The notes below the pieces were generated by a model, which did not search any database, was not told the DNA's origin, and was given only the letters and a program-made list of their open reading frames with translations. A stretch of 64,000 nt of DNA, from NCBI GenBank assembly GCA_030549495.1, contig JAUIRK010000168.1:310001-374000 (forward strand), given 5' to 3'. The stretch's first letter is position 1. Each line of letters begins with the position of its first letter. This document shows positions 34,200 through 43,537 of this stretch, piece by piece. Origin of the DNA: Nectonema munidae. Its lineage: Eukaryota > Nematomorpha > Nectonematoida > Nectonematidae. Made by a program: the position numbers and the translations under genes.

Positions 34200-35900
34200 A
34201 AGTTAACAATATACTCAAAATATCAAAAAATATTAACGGGGAACAAATGAGAGAGTAAACAAGGAATTGACAAAACAAGAAATTAGCAAGATTATAATAT
34301 ATTAAAAAATACAGCTAGAGGCTATCTCTACATTTTGCTTTGGTTGAGTCGGTACGACACATTTGATTAATGATATCTACGCCATATTTCCTTGAGTTAT
34401 AACAAGTAATAGTTTCTGGTCTTTTTTTTTATTTCTTTTTTTCACAGAAACAAAGTTGTAGTGAAGACTACTGAGAATTAGAGTCTTTGTTAATTTAAAC
34501 TAATATTCTCCTAGAATATTAGAATATACTAGATGAGGATGGTTTATTTAACGTTCAGCACTATATACTGTGCGGTCAAAATTACCCCAACGTCAATTTA
34601 GTCTTTTCTCAATTATTTCTTTTTCAAAAAAAGAACATATAGTTTTAAATTTTATGCAATTAAAAGAGTTAGATGAATGGAACAAACTCGTAAGAAATAT
34701 TTCAATTTGAAAAATTTAAGAATACAGCGAATAGAAATTTTAAATGCGTTCATTTTGACCCCAATATCGTATTAGTGTTAAGCAAAGTGGTATTGTCAGT
34801 AGTTCTAGTTTCTATGAAACCATATTTTTAAAACTCATTCTTATACATTTTTGTTGCCATTTTAATGATTTATGTTGTAAACTAAATCAATTTTAATCTT
34901 AAAAATTTGAATAATTTATAAAAAAGTAAAAATTTTATAAAGAAATTAGAAATAATTCTAAAAAATTATAATAAATCTAAAAATTAAAAAAAAAGTCAAT
35001 TATAAAATGATATTCACTTTAAAAAATGTCTAAATTAGTGTGTTAAAATACTAAAATTTTTGTATTAAACCCATAAACAATCAAAAATTTTAAAATAGAG
35101 GAGTTTAGTGTGAAAATTCGTTATTTAGATGGAGGTAATATTAAATATTTATAAATCCAAATATAATTAGAGTAGCAAGGAATTTCAACGTAATATTTTT
35201 ACGGTTAACATTTGAGATGGACAGGAAAAAATAGTTTTAAAACTTTTAATTTCGAAAATACTATGAGTGAATGGGTTGGTACGCAAAAAGCGTAAGATTT
35301 ACTATTTCAAGTATTGAAAAAATTTTGAGGTAGATAGAACCTGAAGTATACGAACAGGTTTGGAAAGAAGGAAATTTTTTGGATAAGGAGTGTTTGGATA
35401 CGTGAAAATTTCTTATCGCGTCAGTTATTCGCATATACAAAAATTTGAATACTCAAGGTTGGGATATTAGAGGTTTCAGTGAAGTAGAAAATAGGGTGGT
35501 AAGTTTATTATAATATCATTAATTTTACTATATCAAAATACTGACTATCAGTTTATATATTAGCAGCTACTACTTTTTTAGTTTAGTTTTGAAAAATTTA
35601 GTAAAAAAACTCTTAAATGAAATTTTTTTTATTTTAAAATGGAACAAGACCCATATAAAATAGTTCCAGAGTCGCATTTGTCCTACTTGTAGCATGTTGC
35701 CTACCTCTGATGTACATTATTCACAAAAGACAATAACTAAAATTTATAGTGAATAATTTTAATTTTGAGAATTATAAATGTACTGCTGGTATTTTTATTC
35801 AGTTCAATGTGAAATATAACATTTCATTCTTTCAAATCGAAAAAAGTACCAATATTTTTCTAATAAATATAATATGTGCATTTTTTAGATCTATTTCATC
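34200..35900. other. AT-rich gap with possible transposon end
   Basis: No gene. actgtgcggtcaaaattacc at about 34,567 and cgttcattttgaccccaata at about 34,748 look like one or two ends of a DNA transposon. Around 35,270-35,510 a plus-strand text (VYEQVWKEGNFLDKECLDT, then FLIASVIRIYKNLNTQGWD) reads like decayed coding sequence, but I cannot assign a family. Confidence 0.35.
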
Positions 35901-35921
35901 TTTTTGAAATTATATTGCATC

Positions 35922-36050
35922 CGTGACTGGACCTTTCGACAATGGACGTTCCGTCTCCGGGCCCTTTGTAGCCAGACAGTTCGTTGAAAAGAATAATTGT
36001 CGCTGGACGATTCGACGGATGGATATTTGGTCGAACGTCGAAAGAGTGAA
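35922..36050. repeat. Second 15-bp minisatellite array
   Basis: Roughly eight units of about 15 bp of the form actggacctttcgac / aatggacgttccgtc / gctggacgattcgac. On the complementary strand the unit contains GTCCA followed by CGAA, as in the array at 23.9-24.2 kb. It is GC-richer than its flanks. A 70-codon open frame across it (35,923-36,135) is explained by the repeat. Confidence 0.65.
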
Positions 36051-36087
36051 ACAGTCAACAGCTAAAGACACAATTACAAAAAGACGA

Positions 36088-36620
36088 AATAGAACTTCAA
36101 AATTTGTCCATCTAAAGTTATTAAGTTTTCGATAGTTTGAGTTTTGTGGATCTTTGTGTTATCCACAATAGCCAGCAGATTTTAGGTTACTTATTTTAGA
36201 TAGCAGTTCGATCAAAAATTCTGCAAACTTTTTTGAATTACAGGTACCATCATTGATAATTTTGTAATAAACTACCCCGCTTTTGCTCATTGCTGCTATC
36301 AATGTTACATTTTTTCCTAAAAATGAAAAAAATTGAAGAATTTTGGATAGAACTGTTATCTAAAATAAGTAACCTAAAAAACTGCTGGTTAATTAATATT
36401 GATAACGCAAAGATCCATAAAACTCAAACGATCGAAAACTTAATAATTTCAGATAGACAAATTTTGAAGTTTTGTCTCCTTATAGTTACATGCTGAATCC
36501 AATTGAGCTGGCATTCTCAAAAATTTTGCAAAACAGAAATTAAGTAAGGTTTGCTTCAATATTTATAAAACATGTTTTAAAAACTTTTATTTTAGACACA
36601 ACATTTTCTTTCATGCTAGA
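36088..36620. mobile_element. Palindromic Tc1/mariner-like transposase fragment
   Basis: The plus strand (36,330-36,560) reads IELLSKISNLKNCW, NIDNAKIHKTQTIENLIISD, then YSYMLNPIELAFSKI in a neighbouring frame, the DDE_3 endonuclease pattern of Tc1/mariner-type transposases (DNA..H and PYS..LNPIE). The minus strand (36,310 down to 36,090) reads VTLIAAMSKSGVVYYKIIND, then KKFAEFLIELLSKISNLKSA and HKDPQNSNYRKLNNFR, the same protein region. The piece is thus present twice, head to head, about 145 bp per arm (about 36,088-36,232 and 36,321-36,476). No N-terminal DNA-binding domain is recognisable. Both arms are broken. Confidence 0.75.
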
Positions 36621-36646
36621 TGAAGTGATCAAATAGAAAATTATCA

Positions 36647-36988
36647 GTGTATCTTTCAACACGTCTACAGAACATTACAATCGCACATAATATTAGGCGC
36701 TTTATTACTTTAAAGCTTATTCAGAAAAGTAAAATCAAAAAAGACACATTAGAATTTAAAAAAGACACTTTAGAATTTAAAAAAGACACTTTAGAATTAA
36801 AAAAAGACACTTTAGAATTTAAAAAAGACACTTTAGAATTTGAAAAAGACACTTTAGAATTTGAAAAAGACACTTTAGAATTTAAAAAAGAGACTTTAGA
36901 ATATAAAAAAGACCGTATAGAACTAAAAATGGTATATATACATGTTTGTGTTTTCATGTTTAAATGTGTATTTCTTGAGCTAAAGTGA
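36647..36988 (+). other. Open frame over heptad minisatellite
   Basis: A 113-codon frame whose centre is nine copies of a seven-residue unit, KKDTLEF with variants. The encoded peptide is highly charged and would be helical, but L and F are two apart, not in a/d coiled-coil spacing. The frame has no promoter context or homologue I know, and its openness follows from a 21-bp unit being a multiple of three. I do not regard it as a proven gene. Confidence 0.2.
36737..36925 (+). repeat. 21-bp minisatellite, nine units
   Basis: Nine contiguous units of aaaaaagacactttagaatt (plus one base). The first seven differ at one or two positions and the last two at more. The array starts just downstream of the palindromic Tc1-like fragment. 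Shorter relics of the motif (aaaagac + aaat/gaaat + agaatt) occur at 18.9, 36.07, 49.85 and 63.6 kb. Confidence 0.92.
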
Positions 36989-37764
36989 ATACATCCAAAC
37001 TTCTTTTGCTACATTTATTTTGAAAAATAAAAAATAAATGGGCCTATACGAATGAAAGCTAAGTTATGATTAAAATCTAAAAGCAAAAATAAGCCTAAGT
37101 TAAGGATATAGTTTTCAAAAAATTACACTTTAAAACAAAACTAAACTGAGTCAATATCTCCCTTTTTTAAAAAGAGGAGATAAGAAGTAAAGAACGTTTT
37201 CTGTTCTAAAATAAAAATTAAAACAAGTACCCTTATACTCTGCACTCTAAATAAATTCTTATCAATATATTTTTAAAAGCACTGTAGTAAATTTGTATCA
37301 TTTTAGGATATTTTATCAACGAAAATTATAAGTTACAATATATTCAAAACTCAATAATACTGCTCTTGAAATCTTCATTTTGTTAAATTCGTTATTGTGA
37401 CATTTCAATCTGTTAATTTTTGGAAGATCATTATTGGTTTTATATATAGCCAACTCAAATCAGATATGGACAATTTACTCAAATAAACATTTTTACCGAT
37501 TGTTTGTATACTTCATGAACTAATCGTCACTCAACATTACTGTTAAATTTAGACATTTCCAATAGTTTTTACCTAACTTAAGGTTATTAATGACAGTATA
37601 TTATAAATGATAAAATTCACACGCGGTGAGAGTGAAGAGTCATAAAGGCATGGTGCCCATAATGAAGCGGTGGTAAATGTCCATAAGGAATTGCCCTGAT
37701 ATGAAAAATACAGTTTAAGATATTTTGTAACGAAGACATTTCGTACTTTCGTATTCAAAAATTA
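36930..37764. other. AT-rich spacer, nothing recognised
   Basis: No coding, repeat or transposon signal beyond chance frames; the 61-codon minus frame at 37,573-37,758 has no domain. Its right edge is the start of repeat A. Confidence 0.55.
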
Positions 37765-39755
37765 AAAAAAATGGTTACGAAACGTCCAAAACTAGGCACA
37801 AAATATCTCGAGATACAAAATATCATGCTATTTTTTTAGCCCTTGATGGACATCGTTTGTTTGTGAGTGACGTGAGAACGTTTCCAAAAAGTTTTTAGTA
37901 AAAATTTCTCTCTAAGATATTGAGGTTGTTCGCAATATAATAGCTAGTATATAGAATGAAAATAATCGTGCTATGTTTACGATGATGTGAAAGTGGTGAG
38001 CATAAGGTTGAAGAAGATAACTGATGAATTTATTTGCTGTGAAAAATGCGAATTAATTAGTGAAGTTTATGCATATTTTATTTGTGCTGCGTGTTTTGAC
38101 TTTTATAGCCTAAACGAGGGTTAAATTTCAAAGCTAAAAACAAATGGACAAGGTGTGTTGAAGATGTGATATGGAGTATTTTCATGTAATTCAAATATTT
38201 CGCATAAATAAACTTGAAAAACACATCATAACAAACTTGATTTTGAATTGTTTTGCGTATACCTTTCATCCTTGCATCTCAATGTCGACACTTTGAGATT
38301 TGTTATGAGAAATTGAAAAATTCATATTTTCTCCATAAATCTAAAAATAAGATAGCACTATATGCCATACCAAGTCCTTTTTATTTCAAGCTTCGAGTAA
38401 ATTCCACCTTTATCCGTATTGCAGTTGCTTAAATAATCACATAGGCCACGTTTGAACATTAACTAGTGTATCATATTTAGATCCTAGTCATTTCAAAAAC
38501 ATTGATAGAGAAACTAAATCAATTATAAAAAATACCGTTGTGCTCTTTGTCTTTTTTACACATGATAATTTGGATATTATTTTTTCATGATTGTCTACCT
38601 AAGGGAAAATAAATTATCCGAATTATTTATTCATCTTATTGTACATGGGAGAAATTTTAATTTATGTACGGTCAAAATGATTAAATCTAGATGTCTTACT
38701 CACTAATATAAAGAATTAAAGTTTCTTCCATAGAACAATATATAAGAAAATATTACGACACAAAGATTATAAAATAAAGTAATAGCAATTGAAATAATTA
38801 ACTTAATAATTTATAATTACCAAAATATATAATTAATCCACTAACAAATTAATTACTTCTTCAGAACCATAAAAATCCATTATTTTGATAAAATTATATT
38901 AGAAAATAAGAAGCCTCCTTAATTTATTTATATATTATGACTTCTCAAATTAAATTGTTTTTTATTTATTACTTTCCAGAAGTAATAAAATCTAAGGGGT
39001 AATCATAATTTAAAAAAATTAGTAGAATAATTTTTGAGAAATAGAAAGAAATTTTATTATCTTCGTTAAAACTTTCTTGAAATAAATGTCTATTGTTTGT
39101 AGTGCACAATTGTTTTTAAACTAAGGTTTATTCAATTCAGAAATAATAAATGAAGTAATATTTAGATATTATTGAGACATACTATAATCTATTAAATATT
39201 GAACATTTGTAAATAATAGTAGGATAAGCATTGATAAAAAGAAAGTTTGGTAGAATAGTTAACCGAATTTAATATCTTAATGAAAAATGTTGTCATTTAA
39301 AATTAAAATAGTTTTAAACTAACTATCTCTATTTTAGTGTTGGAACTATTAGTGAAGTAATATCTAGATTTAGTGAAGTTTTGTAGGAATATTTATCAAA
39401 AATATATTTCATACTCAAATTGGAAATAAAATTTTTAACATTTTGATGTGTCAACCATCATGTTTTGACTTATTATGAGAGAAATTGTTCATTTAACTTA
39501 CCCCTTGGATCGTTTAGGACTTTACCTATCATTATTTGGTAAAAAGTTAGAAAAGCAAGTTCTACCTCATTTTTAGCAAGGCGTCAATTATGAATTGAAT
39601 GTCATCAACCGATTACTACATCTACAATGAAAAAGTGATGATTTTATTTTAAAATCGTTGAATACAATGTTTTAATCAATAATGAATGTTGAAATCATTA
39701 GTGAAGTAAGATCTAGATCTACAATTTTTTTAATCAAAATTTATCGAAAAATAAA
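37765..39755 (+). repeat. Long repeat A, first copy
   Basis: About 2 kb matching 60,164-62,120 in the same orientation, with long stretches nearly identical by eye, e.g. cataaataaacttgaaaaac and atcgtttaggactttaccta. Its 3' half is built from related modules of a few hundred bases (recurring attagtgaagtaagatctag and ttttgatgtgtcaaccatca). Near its start the plus frame 38,002-38,124 encodes a small Cys-rich peptide (FICCEKCELISEV, then YFICAACFDF) of zinc-finger appearance; in the second copy the second Cys pair is lost. No transposase or RT is visible. Confidence 0.85.
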
Positions 39756-39779
39756 TACCCCTGCACACTCAAGGTGAGG

Positions 39780-41440
39780 AGTTTTTCACTAGTGATCAAA
39801 TCTTGCAAGCTCTGGATGAGATAGAATCCTCAAATGATGCAACCTCCATCCCCAGTATCATGGCTTGATGAGATATCCAAGAAAGATCCTACACCGCTCA
39901 TTGAGCACTTCCGCGAGGTGCATGTAAGTCCCGATCACCCTCCTATTGAACATGTTTCTCCAGTATTGGATGGAATCCGAAAATTTCTTTTTGATGATCA
40001 AGGTAATATTTCTTTGAATTGAAGATGTTGATGATATTCTTTCTAAAATCGAAAGTCCTCCTAATGAATCTCTAGTTATGGCTTCTGAAATTCTTAGCAA
40101 AGGCTACACTCCCATCCTCCTTTCCAATATGAAGTGTGAAAAATTTTCCTCTTTCTTCCAGCCTCTAATGGAGCAAAAATCCTTCATCAAGAAAAAGTCC
40201 TATCTAAACTCCTAGAAGAAGGTATCATAAAAATATGCAACGAACCTCGTTTATGTGGACCTATGTTAATCATACCCAAAAGAGCCAATGAATCCAGATT
40301 GATTCACAATTTTTCCTGTTCAAAAAAGAAAGCATCAGGTTAGTTGGAGTCACCTCCCTTAGATTCCTTCCCAAATGCAGAAAATATGCTACTAAAATTG
40401 ATTTGCAAAACGCCTTTTATGGGATAAAGTTGAATCCATCATATCAGAATAAGTTCTATTTCAAAGTTGGACAAAGTACCTTTAAATTCTGCAGACTTCC
40501 CATGCGAGTGAATTTCGCTTCGGGAGTACTTCAATTCGTGCTTTCAAAACGCATAGCTTCCTTCGTATATAGATACAAGTATGACATTAAAATTCTCTAT
40601 TATATTGATGACATACTTATTCTCGGCAAAGATTTTGACACGGTAAAACAAGTCACACTCAAATTTACCGACTTTCTCTCTCTCGAATGCAACATTATCC
40701 TAAACATGGAAAAGTCAATCCTCCAACCCACTGCCAAGATCAAATACTTGGGAGTAATCATAAATCTGAAAGACACAACATTATCTCTTGAAGAGAAAAC
40801 AGGTAAAAAAGACCAAAACGCGATAATTATGCTGAAGTCTATGGAGCTTTATGGTCTATTTCCTTTAAAGCCTCTTCAAAAACTCCTAGATTTCCTAGCA
40901 TATTATTTGAGAACAGTCCCAAACAAATTCAAAGCCACACATGGGTTGTACAACATCCTAAAAAAGGTAAAACCGACAATCTCTGCTTCAAATCCCTTTT
41001 CAACAAGCTAAAATCCCCCAGGAAACTCATCAACAATGTGGAAAGCAAAGAATTTTTTTATCCACCGGCACAAGGAACGTAATTATTCCCTTACCTAAAA
41101 CTGTTCCTACTTTGTTAGTTGAATTCCTTGGAGCACTGCTAGCACTTCTAGTCTGCAATGGATCAGTCTTCTGTGATAACATCCCCATCATTCACATGCT
41201 GAAGAATCACGGCTCCAACAACGAGGGAATAAATCGAGCTCTCTACAAAATCTCGTTGAAAGATAATGATTTTACCGTTAAAACAAGGGAAAGACTCTTT
41301 TATATCAACATAAAAGAAAATCCCGCTGATATGCCCAGCAGTTGGAATCCAGAGCAAATACATGACTATATAAACCAGCACGCTTCAGTGGCTGATCATT
41401 CTTCCTTTCTTACGCGCAACAGTCTCACTTTTGTTTAGGT
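39780..41440 (+). mobile_element. Fossil LTR/DIRS-type retroelement, RT and RNase H
   Basis: An old copy of a reverse-transcribing element of the LTR or DIRS kind. A reverse transcriptase region (about 40,150-40,800) carries a YIDD active-site box and the usual thumb text after it; an RNase H-like region follows (about 41,070-41,430), with a cysteine/aspartate-bearing VFCDN strand and a NPADMPS end. No flanking terminal repeats, gag, protease, integrase or tyrosine recombinase were recognised, so the exact family (Ty3-like versus DIRS-like) is open. It is broken in several places and lacks its ends; it looks old. It abuts repeat A on the left. Confidence 0.75.
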
Positions 41441-41541
41441 TTGTAAAAATGAAAATTAAATATACAGTTTGTTTAGGTTTTTAAAAATGAAAATTAAATA
41501 TTACAGTTTGTTTAGGTTTGGAAAAATGAAAATGAAATAAG
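41430..41541 (+). repeat. Tandem triplicate of a 38-39 bp unit
   Basis: Three copies of a unit starting gtttaggtttgtaaaaatga and ending aaaattaaatattacagttt. The gtttagg landmarks lie at 41,433, 41,471 and 41,510. It sits at the 3' edge of the retroelement fossil. Confidence 0.85.
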
Positions 41542-41699
41542 TTTTTCCATAAAACGTAGTTTTTTTTGGAACCATTTTTGAAAATTTATAATAAATTTGG
41601 CTTTATTTTAAAAAAATTAAGAAGGAAAAAATATAAATTAATATGTAAAAGCAAACACAAGGATAAAATTTATATATCACTGAAACAATTTTCATTTAA

Positions 41700-43341
41700 A
41701 ATTCTTTGAAAGAATAAGATCTTTGGAAAATTCTCTTTTTGTTTCCTTTACAGATTTGGCATGGGCCCCTTTTTTGATAGGCGAAACTACAACAGTTTTC
41801 GGCTTGCAAATCCCATAAGATTTTAGAATTAACCTTAAATCAGAAAAGATGTTCTTGCTGATTTAAGATATATTTTCATAGAAGTTTCAGTAATAAGAAA
41901 ACATAGTTACGAAAGTTCCGTTCTTCAGTCACTAAATTTTTTTAAAAATGTTGACGTACTAGCCGATGATGAAGAATGGGTTTTTAAATTGTTTTCTAAA
42001 ATGATATAGGTTTTTAAAGCTGCTATGTCTAAATATTCGCCAAAATAATCATTGGCCAACGATTAGATGTTCTATATGTTCTGTATTTTCTCAACGTTTG
42101 ATTTGATCTATCCACATCTGACTTTACGCAATTATACATGTCTATTGATTCAGGTAATATTTTTGATCCTATAAGTTGCAATTCACTAAAATGTTGAGTT
42201 CTCACCATAAGAACTGTTTTAAATTTTTTCTTTGAATGGTTTATAGGGACATATGCAACTAAAAATTCTAAATTATACTCACATTCTTTCAAATTCAAAG
42301 ATTTCAGGTGTTTTTTTGAAAATGTCCAAAACGCATCGTTTGTCTTAATTCAATGAACATAAAATAGAAAATTTTTATTTTTGGTCAATTCACATAATTT
42401 ATGATCCATAAAAAATTTATCAACGCATATTCCAATACCTTGAGGAAAGCCTTTTCTACTAATCTTTTAACAATTTCTACTCCCCAAAAATATTCTTTAT
42501 TTTCTAATCTACTTACATATATTTTAGAGACCATAACATAAAAATGTCTTGAATCATAAGTGGTACATTTTAATACCCCATTTCCCCGTCTTATTATTTT
42601 CACAAATTTTTATAGGGCACCCTCGCCTGAATCTAATCAGCTGTTCATCAACAGTAACGTAATCTGAAGGCGTCCAGTACCTGAAAAAAAAAATAATTAT
42701 TCTACCAATAAAAATACTAAAAAATAATTTCTAAAGATGGCATAAAAATGATCATTTAGCAAACGCACAGCTCTGATCCTTTCCGAATTTCTCTTTCTTT
42801 TATATGGTTTGTTAAAACAAAAAAAATTTTAAAAAAAATTTAAACCCTTCCTTCCCCTTCTTTCTTTCAAAAAACTCCCCCTCCTCTTTTTTATAAATAT
42901 AAAAAGGGGAAATTTTTTTTCTCCCCTTCTTCTACAAGGGTCAAAAAAGAAAAAAAATCAAAAGATTTTCAAAGAGAAAAATATTATTAAAAAAAGAATT
43001 TTTTTTTATGATTTTTTTTTTTTTTTAAATTTTTTTTTTTAAAATATTTTTTTTTAATTTGAAAAATTCGAGAAGAAAAAAAGGAGAAAAAAAAAATCAT
43101 AGAAAGAATTTTTTTTCTCTATCTATAGGAGCAGAAGGAATTTCAGAGATGTTACGCAAATTAATACTTCTTGGCCTTCCACTTGTTGTTGGAGCATCAA
43201 ATGTTTAATGAATTTCATCAGGAGTTTTATTTCAATTTTACTAATATCATCGCTTTGAGAGGTAGAATAAGAAGTTGGGTTTAGTGATAACAAAGTCATA
43301 TTTTCTCCACTTGAATCTTCAAAAGAATCAGTAATATTCAT
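41700..43341 (-). mobile_element. piggyBac-type transposon, decayed (P3)
   Basis: Minus strand. An acidic N-terminus starts at 43,341 (MNITDSFEDSSGENMTLLSL), followed in another frame by TFDAPTTSGRPRSINLRNIS. After a homopolymer-rich block come YWTPSDYVTVDEQLIRFRRG and the frame 42,385-42,603 (GVLKCTTYDSRHFYVMVSKI), then frame 42,029-42,298 with FLVAYVPINHSKKKFKTVLM and DVDRSNQTLRKYRTYRTSNR + WPMI. These are the piggyBac catalytic-domain landmarks in order (DEQL, the D..Q/M helix and the RW box). Several frame losses. The C-terminal tail down to about 41,750 (KTVVVSPIKKGAHAKS) has no clear Cys motif. Confidence 0.82.
42700..43125. repeat. Homopolymer-rich block inside P3
   Basis: Almost entirely runs of A, T and short C/G tracts (for example a T run of 16 at about 43,011). 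Every homopolymer seems lengthened, including gggg and cccc pairs. The block separates the N-terminal and catalytic parts of the piggyBac. It may be a genuine low-complexity expansion or poorly polished sequence. Confidence 0.7.
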
Positions 43342-43389
43342 TTTGCAAAATAAATTAGGGCTTTTTATAATAGAGCAGATAACAATACA

Positions 43390-43455
43390 AGTTAACCATT
43401 AACTTATACTTTTTTTATACTTATAAGTATAACCATTAACTTATACTTTTCTCTT
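43390..43455. repeat. Short tandem duplication with inverted core
   Basis: aaccattaacttatactttt occurs twice, separated by tatacttataagtata, itself a near-palindrome. Small local rearrangement; no further meaning can be read. Confidence 0.6.
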
Positions 43456-43537
43456 TTATTAAACAGAAAGATGAGGCTGAAGGTTTGTTAAATTATGTAT
43501 TGCAAAATATAAGGGAGGAATATAATAGTATAATATA

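Noticed and set aside
36721-36957. Minus-strand 78-codon frame (NSKVSFL repeats)
   Set aside because: Antisense reading of the 21-bp minisatellite; openness follows from the period.
41430-41541. CRISPR-like array
   Set aside because: Three contiguous 38-39 bp tandem copies without spacers, in a eukaryotic setting.
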